Below are positions 1 through 11,851 of a stretch of 64,000 nt of DNA, piece by piece. The stretch lies in assembly GCA_947646735.1 (NCBI GenBank), contig CANTFK010000094.1:174816-238815 (forward strand), read 5' to 3'. The notes beneath the pieces are model-generated. The model searched no databases, was not told where the DNA came from, and saw nothing but the letters and a program-made list of their open reading frames with translations. The DNA is from Peronospora farinosa. Taxonomy: Eukaryota > Oomycota > Peronosporomycetes > Peronosporales > Peronosporaceae. Positions within the stretch are counted from its first letter, which is position 1, and the number at the start of each line of letters is the position of its first letter. The translations under genes and the position numbers were made by a program.

Positions 1-1172
1 TTGCTTTCATAGCCCACCGTTTGCCATTCCAACTGGTGGAGTCCGTTCACGACCCCGCCAGTCCAAGTTAAAATGCTTTCCATCGCACCAGTCAGCGAAT
101 TACTGGACTGAGGACTACCGCCTACACGCGGAGTAACAGGGGACGCGCCACCTCCGGTGCGCATCCGTTTGCGGCGATCATCTGCTGTAAACGCGGCAGT
201 GCCAAAAGCGCTGGCCAGCATCATCTCATTTTCTGCGTTCGAAGCTGGCGATGACGACGTTGACATCGGTGTAGATCCACCATTGGTGATGTGGTGTGTG
301 ATCTGCGTCGGAACACTCTTGCCCAGTCGGCGCTTGTTGCGCTTCGAGCGCACAGAGATGGACGAGCTGAGGTCGTATGCCACGTCAAAGTTAAGCGGCG
401 ACTGTGCTGTGTCAGCCTCGATCTTGAGACGAAAAGCTTGGCCCTGATGGTTCTTCGACACGTCCTCGATACGTAACTTGAGCACTGCCTTGCCCGTCAA
501 GTCAATAGTCCGCTGGCAGTCTGGTGACATTTTGAGGATGTCCTGCTTCAGCACTGGGTGCTCGTTTTCATACAGCAGCGTCACACGTAGCGGCACGGGG
601 CGATTGCCCACACGTTCGTTCTTGGCATTCACAAGGTAAATGGGCAGCGTCATACACTTGTCACGGCCGCCCTCATCCTTATACCAGAGCTCAGGTAGCT
701 TCTCTTGAACAAGTAAACGATGCTGAATCACTGTCATCTCGGATGTCACAGCTGGTGTGACGTTTAAATTCACAGTCTCTTTGGTCGTCGCAGCCGAGAT
801 ATGAAGCACAAATTTCCGGTTCCCGAGTGCCATTGAACACTCACTGATGCTCATACGAAGTTTACAGATTCCGTCCCCATTCATAATGGGCTTTGTACTT
901 GGATCAATGTGTAGAATGTCCTTCTCCACGGGCATCATCTTCTCAGCCGAGTAAAGTTCCACGTTCAGTGGCACCGTCACATCCGATTTAAGGTGATCAG
1001 ATGGATCTACAAGGTACACAGTGAGTTCAAATGGATCATCTCGGTATGGAAACTGAGGTGGACTTGGTCGAATTTTTAGTCGTAATCGCTCATTTATAAC
1101 GTCAGCGTCAACGTCCATGAGATTGTTATTGTTAGAAATCGTGGCACCTGCCAAAGTGTACGTCTCAGTCAT
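1..1172 (-). CDS. Hypothetical protein, 5' part only (runs off window start)
   Basis: An open frame reads leftward from ATG at 1172 to the window edge without a stop, giving at least 390 residues, so the C-terminus is missing. The start is MTETYTLAG. The first 250 residues alternate short hydrophobic strands and polar turns, which suggests one or two beta-sandwich domains. A segment at about residues 215-240 reads KLRIEDVSKNHQGQAFRLKI. A basic stretch (RSKRNKRR) near residue 255 and RRKRMR near residue 320 could be nuclear localisation signals, followed by a Ser/Gly/Pro-rich linker. I do not recognise the family. Reality of the gene rests on frame length and regular composition. No introns are needed in the visible part. 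A DNA-binding or scaffold role is possible but unproven. Confidence 0.75.
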   Translation of the reverse strand, partial: MTETYTLAGATISNNNNLMDVDADVINERLRLKIRPSPPQFPYRDDPFELTVYLVDPSDHLKSDVTVPLNVELYSAEKMMPVEKDILHIDPSTKPIMNGDGICKLRMSISECSMALGNRKFVLHISAATTKETVNLNVTPAVTSEMTVIQHRLLVQEKLPELWYKDEGGRDKCMTLPIYLVNAKNERVGNRPVPLRVTLLYENEHPVLKQDILKMSPDCQRTIDLTGKAVLKLRIEDVSKNHQGQAFRLKIEADTAQSPLNFDVAYDLSSSISVRSKRNKRRLGKSVPTQITHHITNGGSTPMSTSSSPASNAENEMMLASAFGTAAFTADDRRKRMRTGGGASPVTPRVGGSPQSSNSLTGAMESILTWTGGVVNGLHQLEWQTVGYES

Positions 1173-2740
1173 TAGCATCGACAACAAAACGTCTTTTATT
1201 TCTATCGGCAAATGGAGCTCTTGGCTGGTGGGCGGATCTTTTAGTCACTCGATTGGTTTCTGGTGAAAGTTCGTTAACTTTCGTCGCGACTTCGGCGCAG
1301 CGTTTTTGCTTGTGCGCGGCAGCGAAGGAAAGGTGCTGGCAAGGCCTATGATTTATCATATGCTATGTTGGAGAACAGTTTAGGTGGTAAATAATGAATT
1401 CATGTGCATAGACGATGGCTCGAGCTTACAAGATGGTCGTATTCAATTTAAAAGTATATTTTAATCAAGGAATTACTACCACATTAGTTGACTCGTCTGC
1501 TGTCAAAAAAGGAGAATCTTGTGACTTACGTTTACTATACTAGTCAATAGTGGGACCTTGAAGCAGCCGCGTGAAAATTTCTGGAATCAGGAAATGTTCT
1601 AGGAATAATCCAAAGAAATTGCGTCGCTGACGGGTGGCAGTGCCACTGGTTGCAGTACAAAGTGTGATACTCAGCTGATTGACTTGGCAGTGTCTCCTTT
1701 TTCATCGTGTACCGCGGTTGCAATTAATTCTACTCCTTCAATCTGTTACTCATTCGGTAGCGGTACTAGATAAAGTATATTGTAATGTCGACAGAGGTTT
1801 CGACGATAGCCTAAATCAGCCCTTAGCGAGCATGGGATGGAGTTGGGATCGTGCTATTTGTATTCAATGCTATCAGTTGAATGATACGAAATCAGCTCCG
1901 GTGAAAAAGTACCGTGGCCGTTTCTGTGGCTGCTGATTTCGATGGTGGATGAATGAATGAACACTTGTAGATTGCCAATGTATCGGTAGATAATAAGTGA
2001 CTTAAACGATCAATAAAGCGTTAACGTTGTCGGGATGCTGTCATCCAGCACTCTTTGATCTACATGTACTTAAAGGCTTATTGTAGCGTTGCTAGCTAAA
2101 CTCCAGCAACGTCCATCGGCTTTCCGGTATTTGACGTTAGTATGAACCTGTTGGGATTTTACCAAGAGGGTCGTGAGAATGCGACGACTGAGGTGGTGTT
2201 TGTACCTGTGAGCAATATCTATGCCATTTCTCAAGGTGAGATCCTGGAGACCCAGCGGCTAGATAAAGAGTAACAGCTCTGCGGTGCACACGTTGGCACG
2301 CTGTAACAATGATTTGGTAAAGCTGAAGGAAGATGTGATCTTTTTCCACTGAAATGCGATGGACCGGATCGCTCCAAAGGGTGGCTAGCGTCATATTGAG
2401 GAGATAAGCACTCGCAATAATCTCTGCGAACTGCATTGATTTACCTCCTCGGTACAGCTTGATTGACACGACGCTATCGTGACGACGAGCAAGTCTTTGA
2501 TGCAGCGCGAGTCCCGTTGACGACGACAAGTGCTACTCTATTATTGATGCATTATGTATGAAAGCATTCACGTCCCGGTGATGATGATACCAAGACGAAA
2601 GGCGGGTGGGCAAGCAAAGAGAGCAAGAGAAAGCGTCCGAGTGACTAGGACTTCGAAGTATAAAGACAGAAGCAATATAAAAACGCGATTGAAGTGCCAT
2701 GTTTGTCTCGTTATCTCGTCCACATATCGATCAAGATCCT
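1173..2740. other. Intergenic, no gene supported
   Basis: Spacer between two minus-strand genes. It holds only short open frames. The longest (2137-2529, minus) starts with TTG, has no recognisable domain and no splice-consistent extension. I see no RNA gene or repeat. Confidence 0.5.
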
Positions 2741-4804
2741 TCAAGAAAGCTCATTCCAGTCGGAAGAGCGCTCAACCGACCATCGACGAAATCCGAGCGT
2801 GATAGGCTGCGAGGTATTGACAAGCGACTGCATCGTCTTCTTAAAGTTCTGCTTTGGTGGAAGACCTAGACCGTTGATGCTGCTTAGAATATCACCGACG
2901 GCAACAAGTCTGGAGTTCTGAGCTTGTCCTGGCCCAATGCTTTTCACATAGACCATAAGAGTGTTGTGACGCTGAGGATCTTCGTAGCAGCCAAAAACAA
3001 TGCCAAGTTTTCCTTCTCTCCAGAGGATGCTATACGTCGAGCCGAATGCTGCATCATTGTCCATGGGTCGTTCTTCCGTGGCGTACGAGGAACTCGACAA
3101 AAATGTCTGCCGAAAACGTGGCAAACCATCTTGTCTTCGGAAGCGTAGTAGAGCAGGTTTTGATGCAGCCCCTAGAAGGGTACGAAGTTCTTCTACAGTC
3201 AAGCCGGAGGTTTGCCAGTTGTTGATAGACACGAAAAGATGCCCTACCGCGTCACTCGGTAGACCAAGCGTGGACTCCTTAAGAACTTTGCGCACGATCG
3301 GGTACTGACGTCGAGTGGGCATTTTATCCGTCTTGTTCTTCTTTGCCGGTTTGCGTCCAGCTATCTCCAATTGCAGTCCAAGACGGTTCGAAGTCCATAC
3401 CACCTCGTATTCGTACTGCTCGTGGAACGAGTGTGCTTGTCGGAAGCAATGACCCTGCGCTTCTGATGCCGTGACCAACTCTTGGTGAGCCCGTTCGTTC
3501 AGCCCAACTTCCCTTTCAGCCGAGATCACTGGAGCAGTTGATGAAGATGACAATGCAGAACTAAGTTTACGCCGAGACTCGCTGTCTTCCTCACTGATAC
3601 CATCGGACTGAGTAGGACGAAAGACAAGCTTCACGGGCTTTGGTAACGTCAATAGATCACGACACAGACCTTCCAGCGATCGACCTTCAGTAGTAACACC
3701 ATTTACCGAGTGAAGTTGGAATCCGTGTTGAAGACGCTCCATATTGGCCGATGAACCTTTTCCAGTCAAACGATTCACGACCGGTGCTCCATATATGGTG
3801 TCTTCCACAAGCGTTAACCCAAGAGGCCCGCTCTTCCATTCAACCACGACGTCGTCACGGTTTTCAGGATAATTAGTACGATTCTTAGCTCCTCGTTGTA
3901 GGGGTCGCGAAGCTGAGTAACCGCCTTTGGGCATTATTGCGCCGAAGAAGTTCTTGCAGCGATAGCGTGCAATTTCTCGGGCTGTCATACCAGACGTCAC
4001 AACCGTGTCGTGCTGATAAACTGATCTTCGCTGGTGCTCTCCAGATTGTTCGCTTGTGGTTTGGCTATCAAAGCATCGATTGGTGTTGTCATCGTTTATC
4101 AAACGCTGGAAAGTAAGTTTCACTGGCCGTGGACACGTTTCCAAGTATTTCGTCGTCATGTTTAGTCCAGCCGCGACTGCATCTTTGCCGTTGACTGCTA
4201 CGAGTACATCACCAAGAAGAGCTCCTGAAGAAGAGACCGAATCACGATTTTTGAAGCTTTGCAAGCTATGTCGACTAGCAACTCGCGTTACAATGGGGAT
4301 ATCGTGACCTCCATCTCCTGTGAAAAGCACACCTAGCTTCTGGTGACCAAGTTCAACATCAAACCGGACGTGTGTCCCGCTTGTTGAAGATCGAAAGCGA
4401 ATGATCGATGGGCTCTTGGACATTCGAACCAAGACTAAGGCCGCTTCAGTGTCCATAGCGTGTACGCGTTTGTCTGCGACGGTCTCTAAAATATCACCTG
4501 GTCGAATTCCTGCCTCCCAGACCTTCAAAGCCGTGACACGATCCACTCGTAGCTCGGCATCTTCATCAATCCCAAGTGAAGAGGCATCACCTTCCGAATC
4601 TGTGGCTGTTGTCAGTGTGAATCCAGGGTTCCCACCAGTCCAGACAAAGAAACGAAGACTGGTAAACTCGGGATGGGTGGAGTTCCATAACCGACAACTT
4701 TGTGTCCTCATGAACATTGACGTATCAGACGAGCGAGACTGCTCTTGCAAACAATTTGGTGTGTACCTAGAAAAGAGAGTACGCTGGAATCGATTGAGCG
4801 GCAT
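2741..4804 (-). CDS. Multi-PDZ-domain scaffold protein (about five PDZ-like repeats)
   Basis: Single-exon frame of 687 residues from ATG at 4804. Five PDZ-like units can be seen, at roughly residues 53-135, 145-240, 320-400, 470-565 and 595-675. Each opens with a W/G-x-x-G-(L/F)-x-(L/F/V) carboxylate-loop-like segment (for example GPLGLTL, NRLGLQL, GKLGIVF). Each continues with a G-(D/H)-x-(L/F) strand (RPGDILETV, LLGDVLVAVNG, AVGDILSSING) and ends with a strand like KLTFQRL or LLRFRRQ. PDZ repeats bind C-terminal peptides and organise complexes at membranes or the cytoskeleton. There is no signal peptide, membrane segment or catalytic domain. The linker at about residues 400-465 is Ser/Glu-rich. 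Partners cannot be predicted from sequence. Confidence 0.85.
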   Translation of the reverse strand: MPLNRFQRTLFSRYTPNCLQEQSRSSDTSMFMRTQSCRLWNSTHPEFTSLRFFVWTGGNPGFTLTTATDSEGDASSLGIDEDAELRVDRVTALKVWEAGIRPGDILETVADKRVHAMDTEAALVLVRMSKSPSIIRFRSSTSGTHVRFDVELGHQKLGVLFTGDGGHDIPIVTRVASRHSLQSFKNRDSVSSSGALLGDVLVAVNGKDAVAAGLNMTTKYLETCPRPVKLTFQRLINDDNTNRCFDSQTTSEQSGEHQRRSVYQHDTVVTSGMTAREIARYRCKNFFGAIMPKGGYSASRPLQRGAKNRTNYPENRDDVVVEWKSGPLGLTLVEDTIYGAPVVNRLTGKGSSANMERLQHGFQLHSVNGVTTEGRSLEGLCRDLLTLPKPVKLVFRPTQSDGISEEDSESRRKLSSALSSSSTAPVISAEREVGLNERAHQELVTASEAQGHCFRQAHSFHEQYEYEVVWTSNRLGLQLEIAGRKPAKKNKTDKMPTRRQYPIVRKVLKESTLGLPSDAVGHLFVSINNWQTSGLTVEELRTLLGAASKPALLRFRRQDGLPRFRQTFLSSSSYATEERPMDNDAAFGSTYSILWREGKLGIVFGCYEDPQRHNTLMVYVKSIGPGQAQNSRLVAVGDILSSINGLGLPPKQNFKKTMQSLVNTSQPITLGFRRWSVERSSDWNELS

Positions 4805-5148
4805 TATTGTTCAAGAGTGTAATCAAGATACTTTCTCAAAACAACCAGCACGAGGACGAGTCAAGACTGTCAAGCAATTTTAACAATGAGGTTACGAAAA
4901 CCTTTCATTCAAGCGAGTGATGTACCTTTGAAAGACATTATGGTAACAATAGATCGAACACAAGGCAATGCAATAGTATATTCAAATCCATCATCTATCC
5001 ATCGTCACGAAGCTTTCATTCGAGTCACCGTACTACTGTATATATAATAGCTACAAGTATGTATACACTGTATACCTCGTAGCAGTTAAACTGTTCGAAT
5101 TCTTGGCGCCAACTTATTTTATTGGTCAAAAAGACGTCGAGTCTGGGA
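4805..5148. promoter_or_regulatory. Divergent intergenic region between PDZ gene and WD40 gene
   Basis: About 340 bp separating the start of the minus-strand PDZ gene from the plus-strand WD40 gene, so it probably carries both promoters. An initiator-like TCATTC lies at about 5008-5014 on the plus strand. An AT-rich stretch with TATATATA is at about 5039-5047. No element can be assigned with certainty. Confidence 0.35.
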
Positions 5149-7342
5149 ATGAAGCGTCTGGCCACGCCGCCGATCACTGCTTTCTTCCAGCGCAAACAGG
5201 TCCGACGTATCAGTATCGAGTCTATTGACAGCAGCAATGGCAGCTACAATGATGCTATGAACAGCAGTATCCAGGAATGCAGTAATGACGCAGTGGAAGC
5301 TGTTGAAGACGAAGAAGAGATGCAAAATCAAGTCATTGTTAAGCGAATTACAAGGGTGCATCGTGAAGATCTACTAGGAATTCTACAGTATCGAGAGTTT
5401 GTCGGATGCGCTACGACGCGTCACTTAAGTGGTGGACTTCAGACCTTTCGACGTCGCAGGAAACAACAATTGATCCGCTGGACACTTACAAACTTTCAGA
5501 AGTTGCCAATGGAGCTGCAGTTGGTTCCTCATTGGTATCGACAGGCAGGAGTGATGTGCTCGGAACTCTTTTATGCCAGTTGTATGGCGTTTGATGCTGG
5601 AGGAGTTTTGCTAGTTGCAGGAGCGTCCAACGGGATCATTGCTCTCTATGACTTTGATGATGTTTTCCATCGGAGTTTAAATCTCGGACAACGGTTGCTG
5701 CAAAATAGCGAAGCAAAAGATGATGAAGAGGGAGATAAAGAGCAACAGGAACCGAAGATGACAGATGAGATATTGCATCCGGTACGTCCTTCTTGTAGCT
5801 AAGTAACTGAAGTTGATTGTACACTTCTCATTGACGGCAAATGCATTGCAGATCCATATGATCTTTACTTCGTATGAAGTAAAGTGCATTCGCTGGAATC
5901 CTTTGGATGAGGTAAGCAAGAGCTTATTTTGTCGGTCTGGAGATGAAAATATCCTGCCAACAATGTGCATATGAACTGGTGACCAGGATGAGATCGCGTG
6001 CTCGTTTACGAATCGCAACGAAATTCATATCTACAACCTGGGCAAATTTCCGAGCAAACCGCATAAAGTTTTGAAGAGTTCCAATCACCCGTCCAAAGGC
6101 TACAACGACTTAGTATATCTGACTGCGACTGAAAAGACAATGCCCAACTCACAGTCAAAAGTGGTTCACGTGGTTGCTGGAGATATAGATGGAGCTATTC
6201 GTATGTGGGATCTTCGATATCCCTTTACAGCCTGTGTATAGCTTTCTCACAGGATCACTGAAAACGCCGATAAACTCATTGGTGCTGTCACCTAACAAGC
6301 AATTCCTCATCTGTGGCAATGAAGCTGGAATAGTCATGGTACGAAACAAGCACGGTTTGTGCAAGCGCACATGATTACATATCTGACTGCTAATGTGTTG
6401 ATTCCTCTCTTGTAGACGTACGATATTCAGCACAAAATTGTTCCTGCGTTTGGCTCAAAGCCTGTACCGCAGCAAAAAGCAGTGGTCAACATAATGGAAG
6501 CAATCAAACGTGAGTACAGTCATGTCGTATTCAGTGTTAGTTGCTGCAAAGTCAATGGCACAAACTGACGATTGTCTTACCTGCCTCGACCAGCATATCT
6601 ATCGCCTGCTTTAATCGAGACTGTACTTCTCACAAGTCGATACAGATCCTCTGGAATCATGTCACTGTGTCTTATACCAGAGTCCGAAACACAAGTATTG
6701 TGCCAGTTGCGCAATGATTGGGTAGTAGTCATTGATTATCTTCGTGGCACGGTCATGAAGCTGCACACGTTCGTTCGAGGTATGTAGTTGTGCATGAGGT
6801 CAGAACCCTGAATGGTCGTCTGAGAGATTTAACACACAGCTATTTTTTGAAATCGTATTCCAATCTATACAGAAGTATTGCCACGAGATAAACTCAAGTC
6901 GGATGCATCTCCATCGGTGTTGTCAATGGGTTCAGAAAGTGAATACCAGCGGGACTTTTTCCGTCGTAACTCGTGGCTATCTTGTCATCGTTGCACGGGT
7001 ACCTTTTTGCTTGACAAGTCAATCCTGTGCACTGGAATCCATGATACCACAAGTTTGACAATGATTGATCTCCATCAACTGCAACATATCACGGCATTTA
7101 CTACCACCATTGACGAAACGAGTGACGCAGATAAATTTCGAGTGGCACATTCTGGAATTTATGGCAAAGTACCGACAGTTGAACGGCTCGATCGATTTCA
7201 AATTCCCATGAATGATATCATAACTACAGTGGCTGCTCATCCGAATCAGCATTTGATAATATGTGGAGGTCAAAGCATGAAATTCCAGATTATGGGCCTC
7301 ATGGGCAAACACGAGAGTACCATAGCTAGAAAAGGCCATTAA
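5149..7342 (+). CDS. WD40-repeat-like protein, spliced, with apparent 1-base frameshift
   Basis: Exons read from splice sites: 5149-5781, 5852-5911, 5987 to about 6223, about 6225-6338, 6416-6509, 6594-6779 and 6873-7342. All junctions but one keep frame. The start is the first ATG (MKRLATPP); the open frame upstream begins with TTG. WD-like features are GASNGIIALYDFDD, GDIDGAIRMWDLRYP and FLICGNEAGIVM, as expected for a beta-propeller scaffold. Around residue 150 an HWYR-containing stretch precedes the first blade. At 6221-6226 (CCCTTT) the frame ends 18 bp later at a TAG. Blade sequence resumes immediately in the next frame (LQPVYSFLTG), as if one T were extra. This is either an assembly or base-calling error or a disabling mutation. 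The specific WD40 subfamily is not recognised. Confidence 0.7.
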
Positions 7343-7449
7343 AACAAGTTTTTTTTACCGAAATGACAGCGATTGTTGTTATTTTTCGTAAAAACGCTAA
7401 AACGTGCTTCAACAGGCCAAGTAAAAACAACTATAAAAACCAACTCAAC

Positions 7450-7465
7450 TTGTCATTCATACTCT
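7450..7465 (+). promoter_or_regulatory. Possible oomycete initiator of the ankyrin-HECT gene
   Basis: TGTCATTCAT lies about 30 bp before the ATG at 7489 and resembles the core TCATTYY of the oomycete initiator. The flanking match is weak. Confidence 0.3.
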
Positions 7466-7488
7466 AAATCAGTACTAATCCTGCCAAG

Positions 7489-10400
7489 ATGGCTACTCTT
7501 CCTCCTCCTTCTCCTACCACCGCGCAGCTTGTGACTGCAATTCATGGCAATGATCTCTCCACCTTTTATTCACTACTTGATACAATTCCACCGTTAAATG
7601 TAAATTACCCATCACTGGAAGGTCATGTACCATTAATTGAAACATGTCGCTATGGACGATTTGAAATGGCTACATTTCTACTAGTTCACGTTAATGCTGA
7701 TGTCAATGTCATGACTCCAAAGACTCATGATAATTCGAGTGGTCTTACTCCAATCATAGCTGCTTGTATGGCACTTGACTTGAAAATAGTGAATTTGTTA
7801 CTGGTTTCGTCTCAAAGTCCGGTGAATTTGTTGCAAACCTATGGAAATATGAATGCAGCTACATTGTGTCTACTTTTTTGTGTTGCTAATGGATACACAG
7901 ATGAACAAAATGATATGGCAGTGCAGATTTTGCAGCAATTAGTACTTTATGCCAAGAAACATGGACAACTGGAAACTCTTTTGACTGCAAAAGCTGATCA
8001 AGTAAATACAGTGTTGCATGTGGCTGCTGGATTGAGCAATTGGAAAGCATTGCATCTGTTGAGAGATGAAGGAACTGTGGATTTTAACGCTCGGAATGCC
8101 AATGGACACTCGGTTTTTCGTGTGCTAGAAATGAACGCGTTTCAGGCGAGATCGTTTCGATTCTGTGAGCTACCACGACCGGAAGGTGATATTGGTCGTG
8201 AAAGAAGAAAAAACAGGGGACGAAGACATCAACGACAGAGGCGCCAGAAAAAAGAAAAAGTGGAAGAAAAACAAGAGGCTTTGCAGAGTGAACCGAGTCA
8301 AGCTGGTGAGCTGAAGCTAGTTTCAGTGCAACGAGGTTGTGAGACTGATTGACACGTGATATGGGTGTTGATGGGACAGATAAACAACTATTGACTCGAT
8401 CACGTCCGGATCGAGCTGTCGAAGTGTTCCATGTGACGCAAACGGTGATAGAACTGGCCAGGAAGTTAGGTAGAAATTACATTTTGGTCGTTGATATGCA
8501 TACAAGATTGGTGACTGGCAGTGTTGTTGCGAAAGCAGGAGTTGGCGCCATCTTTTCGCGTAAGCAAGATGAAAGCATTCGAGGACTCTATATAAAGGCT
8601 CTCGTGCTGGCGGAACTGGGCATCGTTTCGATAGTGAATGAGGTACGTAATGTCGAGGTTTTTTCATAATGCGGGCGCTTGATCAAATGATTAAGGTGGG
8701 TTTTTTGTTGCGTAGATCGCTCGGATGTCCGATTCGCAAGAAGAGAGAACCGTGTATATGGATGGTTTGATGCACACCGTAGCTTTAGTTTACCCTCTTT
8801 CCGTGAAAAATGCAAAGAAGTACCAGTCATTGTGGCATCAAGCTCTCGACAAGAAAAACGCTGAGGATCTTCATTTAAATGCACCAAATCAAAGTGATGA
8901 GGAAGAAAAAACGCATGAAGCGGAGAACGACAAGCATCCGATCAAATTATCGCACGATGCTTTCAAGTTAATCGTGAGCAGGATGCTCTCTAACAGCAGT
9001 CTTTCCAGACGCATCAAGGTATGGACCCTTATCCTAATGCATCTGCTTGCTCCATTCGCCAGTGGGTCCCCTCTTGCTGCAAATGAAAGTCCCGCTATGG
9101 AGGAATGCGGTCAGATTCAGTTCTTTGAGCGTATCACTAAAATGATCTATACTTCAGGTTTGGCTCACATTATGTCGAGGTTATCGCTTGCTGACATTCT
9201 CATTACTCTCTAACTTGTGTGATTGTTTTTGTGCTTGAATAATAACAGGCACAAAACTTGCATTCTGTATCTTCGATCGTACAAACATCGAAGATGAGGA
9301 GAGTTACGATGAAGAAATCGAGTTTTATCTTTTAATTTCGCTCTTTGAACTCTTTCTCCAATTTTTTGCGCCGTACGCTCGGTCGATTAACGATGGAGAG
9401 AAAGCAACTACTATGGGTATTGCTGATAGTTTTCAGCGAGCAATTAAGCCAGTCAAACAGCTTTGGGATTTGGTGAATGCTGCATTGGGGAGTCTGGATG
9501 GCGTGATCGCTACACCACAGCGTTTCTCGCTTCTACTTCATATTTTGCAAGTTGTCGAGCAACTGGAAGCGGCTTTTCTTTCTGATGAAAACGCGGCGCT
9601 AAGAAAGCTGTTTGAGGTTAGTTTGTGATAAACACCGCTCATTTAACACATATTGGTCAACTAGTAATTTCGTGTGGTTTGCTTTTCTTAGATCGTGAGT
9701 CGATTCGTCAAGCAAGAAGCAATAAAGAAACGTGCCAAGACGCCTGCTGCAGACCAAACGCGTCTTATGCGTACAATTGCTACTTCATTTTCGATACCAA
9801 CCACCTTCGCCGCTAAAGTAATGCCTCTAAAGAATAGCGTGGATGCGCTGATCCGTTCAGATCCCAAGGTGCTTGGCATGGATTTGTACTCGCTTACGTC
9901 AATCCCGAACCTCATCCGTCTTGAGCACAAAGTGGATTACTTGGCTATACTGGCTGAGGAGCGCAATGGATCAGTGCCGGTATCTATTAGTCGTGCGTCC
10001 GAAGCAAATTACGTCGACTTCATCGTGCTACAAATTCTCAGTGCCTCATTGAACAGTTTGAAAGGGGAAATGGCTATCACGCTAGTGAACGAACCAGGAA
10101 TTGGTGTTGGTGTGACGCGTGAATTTTTCCAGATTGTTCAAAACTGCTTTTTTCGTCCTGAGTCGACTGGAAATTCGCAAGTGCGATCATTATCTGCCCA
10201 AACAGTACCTCATGTTGTTGACATTAGCTCAAAGCGGCTCCATCGGGACCCACAAGACAAGAATCCGAGTAAGAAACGCAACGACAGTCTTTTTAGACAG
10301 GAACAGAATGGTGAATTTGCTGAGCTGTTTCCATTGTTTGATTATATCAGCAAAGAGAGACAGGGTGCACTTTGCATTGCACCGCGAACGGCATATATCA

Positions 10401-11562
10401 GCAAGCAAGTTTTTGACACAAAACACAGTGAGAAGAACCTGAGTCTCACTCAAAACGATGTACTCGTGGATCGAAGTGAAGTAGATGCGCTTCAAAGGGT
10501 GTACCTTTGCACCGGCCGCTTGATGGGCCTGGCAATTCGCAATCATCAGGCACTTGATGCAGACTTCCCCTTGGTCTTTTGGAAATTCATGCTACGAGAC
10601 GATTCTTTGACTTGGGAAAGCTACTGTGAAAACAGTGACGTACTCAAGCGCAGCCTTCAGTTCGTTCTGGATCATGACTTTGACGCAGAGCCTTTGGATA
10701 TGCGGTTTGAATACACAATCGACGTTGTGGTGGTCGACGATAAAGCACACGCGTGCTCAAAAGGGTCTAAGCAGATGAAGCAGGGGACCGACGGAGCTGC
10801 ACCACCATCATCCAACTTTCCTATCACAACGAGTATGGAAATGGAGCTTCAAGAGGGAATGGGCAACGTGGAAGTAACAAACGCCAACAAGTTACAGTAC
10901 GTTATGCTGCGTGCTCAGCAGTTTTTCTTCGGTAACGAATTAGTGTACTACAAAAAGGTGCGAGACGGCTTCAATGACACAATCATCCGGTCTGATCTCA
11001 AGCTTTTCCGCCCACAGGAACTACGGCACTTAGTGCGTGGCGAACGCTTGATTGATTTTGAAAGTCTGAAGAAAAATGTGGCATATTCACGGGGAGCATC
11101 CCCGACATGCGGTGTTGTGCAACGTTTTTGGGAAGTCGTCGAGAGTTTTGATGAAGAAACTCGCGCAAAGCTTCTAACGTTCTGGTCCGGTTCACCATTG
11201 CCTCCAATTTTCGGTTTCGACTCAAAATATCGCTCCATGAGTGCGGTAAGTCGTTGTTGATGGACAATCGTGTGTCTTTCTCGGTCTTAATATCGACGTC
11301 CCATGTTGTTTATAGGACACTGCGAGTTGGTACATTGACGTAGACACTCAAGCGCAACCTAACTTTTGTCCTACGGCTAACACTTGGTGAGATTACGCTG
11401 TAGCCGTTTGAAATCGTGGTTTTGATTAGATGCCTCACATTTACTGCCTGATGTTGTAGCGACCGTCGTTTAATCCTCCCGGATTATCCAACCAGTGCTG
11501 CTCTCAAGGAGAAGCTTCTCGTAGCGCTTGAACACGGTAGTGTCGGCTATGACCGCATGTAA
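7489..11562 (+). CDS. Ankyrin-repeat HECT-type E3 ubiquitin ligase
   Basis: Seven exons joined in frame: 7489-8305, 8380-8642, 8716-9157, 9249-9616, 9692-11245, 11316-11386 and 11460-11562, giving 1205 residues. The N-terminus (about residues 10-230) has ankyrin-like helices (GHVPLIETCRYGRFEMATFLL, NTVLHVAAGLSNWKALHLL, shown in part). A basic linker RRHQRQRRQKKEK follows. The HECT domain covers about the last 380 residues: an N-lobe with VNEPGIGVGVTREFF, then MGLAIRNHQALD, and a C-lobe with FWSGSPLPP and NTC. The catalytic cysteine is about residue 1172. HECT ligases accept ubiquitin on this Cys and pass it to substrate; ankyrin repeats probably bind the substrate. Without the 74-nt intron 8306-8379 (GTGAGC...GACAG) the ankyrin part would end at 8352. 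With it, both halves fuse in frame. The two could instead be separate genes. Confidence 0.88.
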
Positions 11563-11851
11563 GAGAAGTGAAGTGGGTAGACAAGAAGATTGTTGCAATC
11601 TTTGAATTGATATAAGGGTCTTCACTCTCTCTTTTTGCTGCAACAACGCAGTATGGTCTGGACTTGGTAAATGATCAGGGCTGCCACTGTGATGACCACT
11701 GTGGTCGCAGACGTGCTTGATTGCAAATGCGTTCAGTTTCGCTACTGTTTGTGACCTCAACTCAAAGGATTCAAGATGCAAGACATTGGATAACGATATC
11801 AGTTGTACGAATTGGTTCTCACTACCCCGTACGAGTACTTTATCTTTCCAC

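Noticed and set aside
2137..2529. 130-residue minus-strand open frame
   Set aside because: Starts with TTG, shows no domain, and no splice-linked exon was found; probably chance.
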